DNA of 64,000 nt from UBA1046 sp012511325. GTDB taxonomy: Bacteria; Bacillota; Clostridia; Saccharofermentanales; DTU023. Positions 34,032 to 43,132 of this stretch are shown here, in pieces (within the stretch, counting starts at the first letter, position 1; each line of letters opens with the position of its first letter). A model generated the notes under the pieces. That model did no database searches and was not told the origin of the DNA. It saw only the letters and a list, made by a program, of their open reading frames with translations. The translations under genes were made by a program, and so were the position numbers. The stretch spans positions 248,001 to 312,000 of the forward strand of contig JBMNJZ010000001.1 in the NCBI GenBank assembly GCA_050951925.1, in the 5' to 3' direction.

Positions 34032-35138
34032 TCAGTTTTCCTCTGTTTTCTCCGGTACCGTCCGCCGGATAATACCGCCGCCTACCACCATTTCTCCGCA
34101 GTAAAAGACTATCGATTGACCCGGCGCCGGCGCTCTGATCTTTCTCTCGAAGGCGGCAACAATGTGTTCCGTTGACTCCGGCCTGATCACGGCGGCAGTC
34201 TCAGCCGAACGATAGCGGATCTGTGCCGTCACGGCCATGGGCGCGGTAAGCTGAGGCAGGGCTATCAGATTAATATTATCAGCCAAGACAGAATCGGTAT
34301 ATAATTTCTCTTCCTTGCCCAAGACGATCCGATTGGCCGCTTTCTCCTTGCACAATACGAAATGCGGTTCACCCAGGGCCAGGCCCAGACCCTTGCGCTG
34401 ACCGACCGTATAATGGATCAAACCCCTGTGCCTGCCCAGAATCCGACCCGATTCATCCACTATATCTCCCGGCTCCTGCGGCCCCAGTTCCCGCTCAATC
34501 AGAGCGGCATAATCTCCATCCGGCACAAAGCAAAGATCCTGACTATCTCCATGATCGGCCGCTGCCAGACCCTGTTTCCGCGCCAGCTCCCGCACCTCGC
34601 CTTTGGTCAGATCTCCCAGCGGCAACAGCAAACGGCCGAGCTGTTCTTGTTGCAGGCGATAGAGCATATAGCTCTGATCCTTATACCTGTCTCTGGCCTT
34701 AAAGAGCAGCTTGCGATCTTCAGCTGTCTTCGCTATACCGCAGTTCTCCTCCATTTTCTCTTTATCGGCATCACTGCTTCGCCTTACCCTGGCATAATGC
34801 CCGGTAGCTACCATCTCAATCCCTCTCCGGTCCGCTTCGCGCAATAGAACTTGCAGCTTAACCTCGGCATTGCAGCGCACACAAGGATTGGGCGTTTCAC
34901 CTTGGGCATAGCTGCTGACAAAATCAGCAATAACACAACTTCGAAATTCCTCTCCGGCATCAAGCAAATCAAAGGGGATTCCCAGCTGTTTACAAATTGC
35001 CGCTGCCGCTGCCGGATCTTCGGCTCCATGCATTCTCAGCATGGCTGCCTGGCAGTCAAAGCCCTGTTCCCGCAGCAACGCCGCTGCCACACTGGAATCA
35101 ACGCCGCCACTCATCGCAATTAATACTGATCTGGTCAT
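34032..35138 (-). CDS. mnmA: tRNA-specific 2-thiouridylase MnmA
   Basis: Thiolates U34 of tRNAs for Lys, Glu and Gln, using ATP and sulfur from a cysteine desulfurase; 368 residues. The PP-loop is AMSGGVDSSVAA near residue 8. The two catalytic cysteines lie in TPNPCVRCN and DLCFVPDG, and HYTVGQRKGLG is a family signature. The neighbouring cysteine-desulfurase-like gene at 3.6-4.2 kb is broken, so the sulfur donor must be encoded elsewhere. It lies between the F420-ligase-like gene (9-base gap) and the beta-CASP gene. Confidence 0.96.
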   Translation of the reverse strand: MTRSVLIAMSGGVDSSVAAALLREQGFDCQAAMLRMHGAEDPAAAAAICKQLGIPFDLLDAGEEFRSCVIADFVSSYAQGETPNPCVRCNAEVKLQVLLREADRRGIEMVATGHYARVRRSSDADKEKMEENCGIAKTAEDRKLLFKARDRYKDQSYMLYRLQQEQLGRLLLPLGDLTKGEVRELARKQGLAAADHGDSQDLCFVPDGDYAALIERELGPQEPGDIVDESGRILGRHRGLIHYTVGQRKGLGLALGEPHFVLCKEKAANRIVLGKEEKLYTDSVLADNINLIALPQLTAPMAVTAQIRYRSAETAAVIRPESTEHIVAAFERKIRAPAPGQSIVFYCGEMVVGGGIIRRTVPEKTEEN

Positions 35139-35147
35139 AAAATGGAA

Positions 35148-36341
35148 TTATTGGTCGGCATAGGTATCGAAATAACCTTGGATATGGACGATTGGCGTAC
35201 CTTTGTCACCCGAGCCGGATGTCAAATCCGCCAGCGAGCCCAGGATATCTGTTATCCTCCTTGGTGTCGTACCCAGCGAAAAAGATTCCTCGTCCCGGTG
35301 CCGATCTATATCGCCGATAAAGTCACTGACAGCTCGCTCCAGATTTTCCCCGGCCAGATTGGCGAACTCATTGTCGGCCAGATACTTCAGTTTGATCTCA
35401 GAAGGTTTGCCCTGCAGACCGGCTGTAAATGCCGGTGAAACTACCGGGTCGGCCAGCTCCCAGATCTGTCCGACCGGATCGCGAAAAGCGCCGTCGCCGT
35501 AGATCATGACCTCAATCTCCTTACCGGTCAGTTCCCGCAGGTACTGTTGGATCTGCTGCACATAAATGTCGCAGTCGCGCGGGAATAACTTGACCAGCTC
35601 CGGGGCGGCTTTGTTAGCGCCCAGCAGACCGAAATCCGCATTGTACCCGCTGCCCGCCACAGGACTCGTCATCAGATCGGCCAGATTGCGGACCCGCCTC
35701 GCACCGGCAGCCGTCAGCAGCCGGTTTGATCTCTGACGGCTATGTACATCGCAGGTTAGGACATCCGTTTCATGCCGCAGAATCTCTCGCACATCATTAG
35801 CAAGGATCACACGCAAGTTGCAGTTTTCGCTGTGGCAGATTTCATGATAGAGTTCGATATAGTCAACGCCGGTGAATGGATGGGGATTCGAGCCGAAGAG
35901 CTCACGATACCGCTCCTCGGTCAAGGTCTCGCCATAATAATTGATACCCGTATCGTCCAGCTGTTCAATCGTCACCAGAGCATTGCCGACTTCATCGCGC
36001 GGGTATGACAGCTGCATGGTCAGCGAGTCAAGCGCCCGGGCGATCGCCCTGAGCACGGTCGCAAAGCGGTTGCGGCTCAAAATCGGAAAGACAATGCCGG
36101 CGCGGCCCGCCGGGAACTTGCTTGCCACATCGGCAGCGATCTGATCGACAGTGGCATAATTGCCCTGTGCCCTGGCCACGATGGCCTCGGTGATGGCCAC
36201 CACATCGCGATCTTTCAGCTCAAAAGGCTCGGCCTGAGATGCTTTGATCACGCTGTCCACCACAAAGGACACGAGATCATCACCCTCACGAATGATCGGG
36301 GCACGGATGCCCCTGGCAGTTGTTCCAGTAAGTCTTAACAT
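35148..36341 (-). CDS. Coenzyme F420-0:L-glutamate ligase-like protein
   Basis: A 397-residue protein of the F420_ligase (CofE) family, whose known members add glutamate to coenzyme F420. The N-terminal part (TGTTARGIRAPIIREGDDLV, then FELKDRDVVAITEAIVARAQG) matches the family, with later metal-binding-like segments. It is ~150 residues longer than minimal archaeal CofE. No other F420 gene (cofC, cofD, cofG, cofH) is in the window, and it precedes mnmA. It may ligate glutamate to something else, such as a folate, a tRNA or a peptide. AAAGGAAA precedes the ATG. Confidence 0.8.
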   Translation of the reverse strand: MLRLTGTTARGIRAPIIREGDDLVSFVVDSVIKASQAEPFELKDRDVVAITEAIVARAQGNYATVDQIAADVASKFPAGRAGIVFPILSRNRFATVLRAIARALDSLTMQLSYPRDEVGNALVTIEQLDDTGINYYGETLTEERYRELFGSNPHPFTGVDYIELYHEICHSENCNLRVILANDVREILRHETDVLTCDVHSRQRSNRLLTAAGARRVRNLADLMTSPVAGSGYNADFGLLGANKAAPELVKLFPRDCDIYVQQIQQYLRELTGKEIEVMIYGDGAFRDPVGQIWELADPVVSPAFTAGLQGKPSEIKLKYLADNEFANLAGENLERAVSDFIGDIDRHRDEESFSLGTTPRRITDILGSLADLTSGSGDKGTPIVHIQGYFDTYADQ

Positions 36342-36765
36342 ATCATTTCCTTTTGCCTAGCTTCCGCTACAGCAGGTTGGGCGTGTTTCCGGCACACCTT
36401 TCATATCCTGCAGCGCCGGTGCGTCTGAATATTGTAACTGCAGGATCATCGAATGGACTCTATCTTTCAATGTTAGCACAAATGGAATTACCGGTCTGCC
36501 TTTGTTTGTTTTATAGGTATTCTATTCGCAAGTCTTTTTGCGAAGGCGCTCTGAAAGGTGTTTTGCCCGCTGTGATTGGAAGCAGATGATAAAAAAGTGC
36601 CAGTGATCGCCGTTCCGGGTGAAAAATCTTAAAATAAAACTTTTTCGTTCAAACCAGTATCACTCCAAGAAAACATATATGCATTTTTTAAAGGTTTAAT
36701 CGGTAGTGCATGAGTCATCCTGTGCGCAAAACTTGCTGTATTTTTAAGTTTTGCGTATAGTTGCC
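36342..36765. other. AT-rich intergenic region with two inverted repeats
   Basis: No gene is supported. One 9-bp inverted repeat (ATCCTGCAG, 36405-36413, with 36438-36446) lies about 64 bases upstream of the leftward F420-ligase-like gene and could be part of its leader. A second, perfect 10-bp repeat (CGCAAAACTT, 36725-36734, with 36746-36755) lies just after the ATPase gene ends and may form its terminator hairpin. Confidence 0.45.
36723..36734 (+). repeat. 12-bp direct repeat flanking the ATPase gene, copy 1
   Basis: TGCGCAAAACTT, identical to copy 2 at 38010-38021 and in the same orientation. Each copy is also the left arm of a hairpin-like sequence whose right arm resembles AAGTTTTGCG. 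It begins about 43 bases beyond the ATPase stop codon. Confidence 0.6.
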
Positions 36766-37986
36766 CTATGCGTTCTCAATAGAATTATTATTTTCCAAAA
36801 AGTCTAAAATTGTTAACAGACGATAGCCTTTTTCTAAGTTTGAAAATGGAGTCCTGTCCATTGTTATGAGTATCTTTTTATAACCGTCATCCAAGCCACG
36901 GAAAGAGGACAGTTCTCTCTCTTTTACACTTGAATTCTCAATACTGTAAGTGACTTGAATATAATTTTTTCTTCCTTCTGCATCTCTTGCAACAAAATCA
37001 ATTTCTTCATTTCTATTTTTCCCTATATCGACGATATAACCACGCCTTATGAGTTCCACATAGACGATGTTTTCTAGCGCACGGGAAACTTCAAGCTGAC
37101 GGTATTGAATAAGCGCATTGCGAAGACCCATATCACAGACATAATACTTGTTTTGTGTTTTGAGATAAGCTCTTCCCTTGAGATCATAACGTTCGACTTT
37201 GTAAAAAAGAAAAGCATCCGCTATGTGGTTCAGATAACGGCTCACCGTCTCATTATCAACAGATTTATATCCGCTGCTTTGCAATGTATTCGCTATTTTA
37301 TTCGGCGATACAGCCGAGCCGATAGATGAGCAAAGAACATGAATCACCCCGCGGAAGACTTCTTCATTTCTTATGTCGTAACGATCAATCATATCTCTCG
37401 TTATAACAGTATTAGCCACCATTCCCAAATAATCTCTTTTAGTGGGCTCATCCGGCTCTGTAACAGTATACGGCAAGGAACCGAATAAGACATATTCATC
37501 TAAGGCTTCTCTCTTATCACCTTTGCGAAAAGAATAAAACTCTTGAAAGGACAGAGGGAAGCATTTTATTTCTATGCCCCTGCCTCGAAATATGGTGTTG
37601 ATATCACTCGAAAGCAACTTTGAATTTGAACCTGTTACATAGATATCGGTGTTGTATTCGCTGCGAACTTCATTGAGAACTTCCTCAAATCCATCAACCA
37701 TCTGAATTTCATCGAGCAGAAGATAATACTTCTCATCGTCAGCGAAAAGGCCGAGTAAATATGAATATAGTTCATCGGACTTGCGCAGGTTCTCCCATTT
37801 TTTCATATCGAAGGCAATTTTTATGATATGGTCGGCTTGGACTCCGTCATCAAGCAAATAGCGGTAAAACAGTTCGTTTAATAAGATTGATTTACCGCAG
37901 CGTCTGACACCGGTAATGATTTTGACCAAATCCTTGTGTCTATAGCGGATGAGTGTGTTGAGTAGGTTTTCTCTTTTAATAAACAT
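36766..37986 (-). CDS. AAA ATPase with DUF4143 domain
   Basis: A 406-residue ATPase of the AAA_14/DUF4143 family: P-loop GVRRCGKSILLN near residue 27, Walker B LLLDEIQMVDGFEE, a sensor-like Asn/Ser (YVTGSNSKLL) and a C-terminal nuclease-like region with E-x-D-F-V (EEIDFVARDAEG). Function is unknown; such genes are common in mobile or accessory parts of anaerobe genomes and in large paralogous sets. A perfect TAAGGAGG site precedes the ATG. The gene is clearly AT-richer than its neighbours and is bracketed by the direct repeat TGCGCAAAACTT at 36723 and 38010. Confidence 0.9.
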   Translation of the reverse strand: MFIKRENLLNTLIRYRHKDLVKIITGVRRCGKSILLNELFYRYLLDDGVQADHIIKIAFDMKKWENLRKSDELYSYLLGLFADDEKYYLLLDEIQMVDGFEEVLNEVRSEYNTDIYVTGSNSKLLSSDINTIFRGRGIEIKCFPLSFQEFYSFRKGDKREALDEYVLFGSLPYTVTEPDEPTKRDYLGMVANTVITRDMIDRYDIRNEEVFRGVIHVLCSSIGSAVSPNKIANTLQSSGYKSVDNETVSRYLNHIADAFLFYKVERYDLKGRAYLKTQNKYYVCDMGLRNALIQYRQLEVSRALENIVYVELIRRGYIVDIGKNRNEEIDFVARDAEGRKNYIQVTYSIENSSVKERELSSFRGLDDGYKKILITMDRTPFSNLEKGYRLLTILDFLENNNSIENA

Positions 37987-38009
37987 GACGACCTCCTTAA
38001 CACATTATA

Positions 38010-38021
38010 TGCGCAAAACTT
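38010..38021 (+). repeat. 12-bp direct repeat flanking the ATPase gene, copy 2
   Basis: TGCGCAAAACTT, 24 bases upstream of the ATPase start. A partner arm (ATTTTACGCA, near 38034-38044) follows. It could be an operator or a trace of insertion. Confidence 0.6.
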
Positions 38022-38168
38022 TCGTTTTTCAAAAATTTTACGCACAGCAGCCTTAGTTCTATTTATATTATAGAAGTTTCCGCCATCCGGATTCGATATA
38101 AACATCATCAACAATACTTTGCGTAAACTCTAAAGTATCATTTCACACTTGTTCTTTCCGTTTTATTT

Positions 38169-38214
38169 AACCCGACATTTATTCAACTTAACCAGACATA
38201 AATAGTGTCGGGTT
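38169..38214. repeat. Inverted repeat of unknown role
   Basis: Perfect 9-base arms (AACCCGACA, 38169-38177, with TGTCGGGTT, 38206-38214) around a 28-base centre. The centre contains a second, imperfect copy of the left arm (AACCAGACA, 38190-38198). The 360-base gap 37987-38346 holds no supportable gene. There is no T-run, so it is not a simple terminator; an IS scar or operator is possible. Confidence 0.45.
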
Positions 38215-38346
38215 ATTAGTTGTTGAGAACAGTTTTCTAATTTCGTACTTTGCGGAAGCTCTGAAACCCTTTTGCTTACTGTATTTTTCTCCTTTAGAAT
38301 GATTATGACATACTCCCCCGGCTGTCACCGCGAAGGATGTGACTGC

Positions 38347-41300
38347 TTAGAATGTGACTTCGATTCCGGGTCTGATCAGCCAGACTTTCTTGTCGATGGC
38401 GGTTTGACCGGTGGCGCGGCGGATGGCCTCGGCATAGACTTCGATCTGAATGCGATAGCGCTCGCGGATTACTCTGGCAGCCTCAGCGGGATCAGCTGAT
38501 ACTTGATCAGATTTGAAATCCAGCAGCAGGATGCCCTCGTCATCCGCCAGCCAGAGATCGATCATACCCTGCAGCAGAGTAATCGCAGTGCCAGGTTCCG
38601 GCACGGCGAGTCTGAAATTGCTGCTGTCAAATGTCGTCTGCCGGGAAGTGTCCGCAGTTGTTGTTACATGCTGCGAAAATTGATCAATTCTTAACAGATC
38701 GGGGCCGGTTTGACCGGGAACAGCGATGCTCTGTCCGGATAGGGCCTGATCAACAATCGGCGATGCGGATAGTGGGAGCAGAGCCGGAATAGCCAGTGTG
38801 AAAGGTTGTTCCCGGTAAATTCTGTCCGCCCGCAGCAGCCGTTTTCCGCTTGGAGAGCGCGCAAATTGCAGAGCGTTATCCGCAAAACCCTGCACTTCCG
38901 CTCTCTCTTCCGGCAACAGGCGCTGCCCGGCTACCATCCGGTTCAGCTGCCGTTCATACTCCTGCTGCACATCCTCAGCCTGATCCAGGCGGGCAAAGTC
39001 CAGGAATTGAAAGACAGTGTGAAGGGCAACGCCGAGCTGTGCCGCGGACATCTGAGCCCGGCGCCGGTAATCAACCGGGCTTGACTTTATTGGCCGGGGC
39101 GCATTTGCCGGCGCCTTCGTATCATCAAATTGAGAAATAGATTTCTCCGCCGGCTGCCGGAGCCGGAAAGCCATGTCGGAGAACAGGGCGGCTTCGCTGC
39201 TGAGCCCTTCGGCCGCTCGCTCCGCGTCGGCCAGCGCTGTGATCTGGCGTTTGAGTTCGCTGACCGTAATCTTGGCCGGGGCAGTGGCCAGGATGCCGCC
39301 CGAGACATCGGCGCTGAGCAGCTTGGTCAGCCGCGCGGCCTCGCCGGCTGTTGGCATTATAGATGAGTCGGGGCCGGCGTTTGCGGTGACCGCGCGTTCA
39401 GCGGCAACTTCGGAGCCGGCACTGTGCGCGGGTGGAGTAGGAACGGCAGTCAAATCCGGCGCTGGCGGAATGTGGTCAGTGAGATTGCGGATGGTCTCCT
39501 GATAAACTTGCTGCACCAGCTCATTTAGGGGTGTCAGGCGAACTTGCAGATGCGGGAAGCGGAAATTGCCTTTCGTGCCGGCCAGTACCTTTGCTCCCAG
39601 CTCTTCGTCTCGCAGATACAACAGGTGAAAGATGAGCTCCCGGTTGTGGCGGATCCGGCGCAGGGTCTCCGCCTGCAGGCGGCCATCTCCGGCCTTGGCC
39701 AAGGCCGCGGCAGCCTCCAGATCTTTCTGATTCGAGGCAATCCCGCCATAAGGTTTATCCAAAGCGTCAACCAGGTAGAGTCGATCCCGGGCGCGGGTCA
39801 TGGCGACATATAACAAACGCCATTTTTCAGCTTTCTCGGCCATTTTCTCAGCGTCGAGCTGTATCTGATGCGGCAGATTCAAATAGGTGCCGGCGCCGTT
39901 CGGGTCAATGCTATAGCTGGTGATGCCCACCTGTTCGCTGAGGCTGGCAAACTGGTAGCGGTCGCGCTGATGATAGGCGGAGTCCAGCCCGGCCAGGAAT
40001 ACGACCGGGAATTCCAGCCCCTTGCTGCCGTGGACAGTCAAAACCCGCACAGCATCGCCGCAAGACACAGCCGGCTCGATTTCCTCCGGCTGACTTTCTT
40101 TCTCGCGCAGATTGCGGATATAGCCGGCCAGCGCATTGACACTAAGCGGCTGGTTTTGCTCCAGCAATTTGACCCAGTCGAGAAAACTTTCCAGGTCCGT
40201 CAAATTCTCGCCGGCATAGCTGCGGTGCTCAAGATAGTCCGCATAGCCACTGTCGGCAATAATGCGTGTCAACAGTGCCGATACCGGGATATCCTCGGAC
40301 AGCCGACGCCAAGCGGCGAGCTTGTCCAGCAGGCGGCGCGCCTTGCTCCGCAGTTTTGCCGTTTGCTCCCGGGCAGTGCTACTCGCTGCGGCGAATGTTG
40401 TCGTCTGTTCCCGATTCGTGCTGCTCGCCGCGACAAATGCCTCTGTCTGTCTTTGGTTTGGATTTCCTGCTGCGGTCGCTGTTGCTATCTCCCCCCGATC
40501 TGAACTACCTGTTGCGGCGAACCTCTCCAGGCGCAGATAGTAAGGATCACGGTAATAGACCGTGCGGGCACTCTCATCATCATCTTGCGATAAGGCGGGT
40601 TCAAGCGCTTTCGCCGCAGCCGTTCCGGCGAGGATTCCACGGTCACTGTCTGCCGCTGTATTGGCAGTTCCCGGCAGCTGTCCCGGTTTACAGGTCGGGA
40701 GAACCACAGTCATAGCTTCCGCGCTCGCTGCGATCTGCAACAGCTCCTCTTCATTCAGACTCTCACCCAGAAGGCCGGAAAGAAGAATTGAGGTTAAAGG
40801 AATGTCTTGTCGGCTATTGTCGAGTACTTGTACTAAAGCTTCCAGTTGCCGCAGAACCGGCGAATCGAGAAATTCCCGCTTGGGAATACCGGCCACAGGG
40901 ATGCCGTGACCGGTCAGAACCTGGCGCCAGATCTCCAATGTCTTGTGCTGCGGTGCCAGAATAGCGATATCGCTCAACTTATACGAGGTCATGCTGAGTA
41001 ATTCCCGGATCCGGGCTACAGCCAGCAGCGCCGCCGCTTCCTGACCGCGGGGATCCGCTGTCAGACCGAGTTCCGCCAGGAGCTCATCAGAGAAGCCGGT
41101 TGCATAAGCGGTAGATGATGAATCAACCGGAACTGCAGAATTTGCCGTATTCGCGCTTACTGACTCTGCTATTTCGCCGGTGGCTGCCTCTTCCGGATTC
41201 TCTGCTTCAGATGTCTCTTCCGTCTCAGCGGTACCGATCGCGAGCAAAAACTCCACCGGCAAACCCTGATCCGGCTCAGCGGCCCGGCCGGCGATCAGAG

Positions 41301-43125
41301 CCTCTTTATAGTCGTATTCGATCTCGCCTGTCTCTTTGGCGAGGAAAGAGCTGAAGACCTGATTGACGAAATCGATAATGCCGGGCAGACTGCGGAAATT
41401 CCGGTTAAGGCGGATGATATATCCCTCCGGACCACCCGATAACGCCTTCGTTTCTGCCTCATAAGGGGTAAAACGCTCCTGCTTGCCCCGGAAGAGATCG
41501 GGGTTGGCATAGCGAAAGCGGTAGATACTTTGCTTGATATCGCCGACCAGATAGAGATTGTCGCTGGCGAAAGATGTGATGACCGCTTCCTGAATACTGC
41601 TGGTGTCCTGATATTCATCGACATAGACCTCCAGATAGCGCCGGCGATATTCGGCGCAGATCTGAGGTTGGCGCAACAAGCGGAGAGCATCGTGCTCAAA
41701 GTCATTGAAATCGACTTTGTTCTGCCGCAGCTTCAGCGTACGGTAGCGGCTGTCAACCAGCAGAATTAGTTCGAACAGGCGGGCGAGAGGGCCGAAAGTA
41801 CTCCCCAGGCTGTTTTCAATCTCCGATTGGCTGAGACTGAACCAGGGATAGACATCGTCAAAATATTGGGCAATCGGAGTGCCGCGCGTATTCTGGAAAT
41901 TGGTTGTGATCAGAGCCAGAACCTGAGCGATATGAGTATTGAACAGGGCATTGAATTCCTGAGCTTGCTCGCCGCGGCCTCCTTTGAGGACCGTGATCGG
42001 CGGCAGGTTCAGCCCCAGATGATTGATCGCATCCCAATCATCAGTAACCAGGACTTCGGCCAGAGCGGGCAGCACGGTGGCAATCGCCTGCATAGCCGGT
42101 TTGAGCGCCGTGATAGTCTTGGCTTTTTCGCGGGGATCGAAAATCCGCTCCCAATAGGGCAGGGTCTGCAATAGTCGCAGATCTGCCAGTGCCGGCTCCA
42201 GATGGCTGCGCAGGGTTGCAAATAAATCCCGGGCATAGTCTGAGTCCGTCCAGCTGCGGCAGCTATGGTAATTTGCGGTCAGCTCGGCCTGAACCCACCG
42301 GGGATAATCGGCCATACTGCGGAGCTGACTGAGCATCCGGGCCAAATTGTCACGCAGACCCTGATCATCATAGCCGGGCGCGATAGCGGCGGCCAAGAGA
42401 TCGAAGTCAGCGAGCCAGGCGGCCAAGGTGCGGTCCGGCCCCGCCGCTACAAAGGGCTTGATCTCATCACGGGGCTGCGGGAGCTCACGGGAAAGCAAAG
42501 CAGTCGGAAGAAGAGTACCCGGCGCGGAAGAGGTGACGGCTTCAGTCGTATCAGTATCCTCGGCAGCGCCGTAGTAGTCCGGACCTGTTCGTACCGCTGA
42601 GGAAGCTGAGTTAGAGCCGGCGCCGAGTGTAGCTTCACTGCCGGCGGCCAGGCGATAGATTGCGCCCAGCACATCATCGATCGCCCGGTCTACCAGCAGT
42701 TTCTTCTCTTCTTCTTTCAACACCTGATAACCAGGTTCGATCAAGGGCACCCCGTCCTCATCAACCAGCTCGCTTAGGTAATCGGCAATTACGCTGTGAC
42801 AAAAGGAATGGATCGTGGAAATCTGCATGGCCGGCAACTGCCTGACCAGCTCGCGGGCCCGCTGCCTGGCGGCCGGGTCGGTCTCTTTCTCCTGATAGCT
42901 TCTGATCGCCGACTCGATCTTCTGTGCCATCTGAGCGGCAGCCAGCTCGGTAAAGGTCATAACCGCGATCCGATCCGGCTCAATCAAACCGGCAATCAGG
43001 CGCCGGACAATCCTCTCGGTCAGAACAGTTGTCTTGCCCGAACCGGCGGCGGCGGAAATCAGGAGATCCCGCTCCCCGTCATAAGCAAAGGTCTGCTGTT
43101 GTTCGGCCGTCCACTTAATCGCCAT
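38347..43125 (-). CDS. addA: AddA helicase-nuclease subunit
   Basis: Large subunit of the AddAB enzyme that resects double-strand breaks for RecA repair. It has a UvrD-type helicase with Walker A SAAAGSGKTTVL at residue ~27, DEYQDTSSIQE (Walker B), late helicase motifs (VHGSKGLEFPVVFLAG, VAMTRARDRLYL) and a C-terminal RecB-type nuclease (LLLDFKSDQ). The ATG at 43125 lies eight bases after addB stops. At 1592 residues it is much longer than the ~1230 of Bacillus AddA. The excess is Ala/Ser/Thr/Glu-rich insertions near residues ~190-230, ~660-700 and ~1290-1340, plus a four-fold 14-residue repeat around residue 880. Confidence 0.96.
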   Translation of the reverse strand: MAIKWTAEQQQTFAYDGERDLLISAAAGSGKTTVLTERIVRRLIAGLIEPDRIAVMTFTELAAAQMAQKIESAIRSYQEKETDPAARQRARELVRQLPAMQISTIHSFCHSVIADYLSELVDEDGVPLIEPGYQVLKEEEKKLLVDRAIDDVLGAIYRLAAGSEATLGAGSNSASSAVRTGPDYYGAAEDTDTTEAVTSSAPGTLLPTALLSRELPQPRDEIKPFVAAGPDRTLAAWLADFDLLAAAIAPGYDDQGLRDNLARMLSQLRSMADYPRWVQAELTANYHSCRSWTDSDYARDLFATLRSHLEPALADLRLLQTLPYWERIFDPREKAKTITALKPAMQAIATVLPALAEVLVTDDWDAINHLGLNLPPITVLKGGRGEQAQEFNALFNTHIAQVLALITTNFQNTRGTPIAQYFDDVYPWFSLSQSEIENSLGSTFGPLARLFELILLVDSRYRTLKLRQNKVDFNDFEHDALRLLRQPQICAEYRRRYLEVYVDEYQDTSSIQEAVITSFASDNLYLVGDIKQSIYRFRYANPDLFRGKQERFTPYEAETKALSGGPEGYIIRLNRNFRSLPGIIDFVNQVFSSFLAKETGEIEYDYKEALIAGRAAEPDQGLPVEFLLAIGTAETEETSEAENPEEAATGEIAESVSANTANSAVPVDSSSTAYATGFSDELLAELGLTADPRGQEAAALLAVARIRELLSMTSYKLSDIAILAPQHKTLEIWRQVLTGHGIPVAGIPKREFLDSPVLRQLEALVQVLDNSRQDIPLTSILLSGLLGESLNEEELLQIAASAEAMTVVLPTCKPGQLPGTANTAADSDRGILAGTAAAKALEPALSQDDDESARTVYYRDPYYLRLERFAATGSSDRGEIATATAAGNPNQRQTEAFVAASSTNREQTTTFAAASSTAREQTAKLRSKARRLLDKLAAWRRLSEDIPVSALLTRIIADSGYADYLEHRSYAGENLTDLESFLDWVKLLEQNQPLSVNALAGYIRNLREKESQPEEIEPAVSCGDAVRVLTVHGSKGLEFPVVFLAGLDSAYHQRDRYQFASLSEQVGITSYSIDPNGAGTYLNLPHQIQLDAEKMAEKAEKWRLLYVAMTRARDRLYLVDALDKPYGGIASNQKDLEAAAALAKAGDGRLQAETLRRIRHNRELIFHLLYLRDEELGAKVLAGTKGNFRFPHLQVRLTPLNELVQQVYQETIRNLTDHIPPAPDLTAVPTPPAHSAGSEVAAERAVTANAGPDSSIMPTAGEAARLTKLLSADVSGGILATAPAKITVSELKRQITALADAERAAEGLSSEAALFSDMAFRLRQPAEKSISQFDDTKAPANAPRPIKSSPVDYRRRAQMSAAQLGVALHTVFQFLDFARLDQAEDVQQEYERQLNRMVAGQRLLPEERAEVQGFADNALQFARSPSGKRLLRADRIYREQPFTLAIPALLPLSASPIVDQALSGQSIAVPGQTGPDLLRIDQFSQHVTTTADTSRQTTFDSSNFRLAVPEPGTAITLLQGMIDLWLADDEGILLLDFKSDQVSADPAEAARVIRERYRIQIEVYAEAIRRATGQTAIDKKVWLIRPGIEVTF
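40354..40521 (-). repeat. Four 42-bp imperfect tandem repeats inside addA
   Basis: Read in the addA frame, four 14-residue units follow each other: FAATGSSDRGEIAT, ATAAGNPNQRQTEA, FVAASSTNREQTTT and FAAASSTAREQTAK. The last two agree at 10 of 14 positions and the first is most diverged. They lie in a linker before the conserved RRLLDKLAAW segment. No helicase or nuclease motif is interrupted. Confidence 0.8.
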
Positions 43126-43132
43126 TCTCGCT

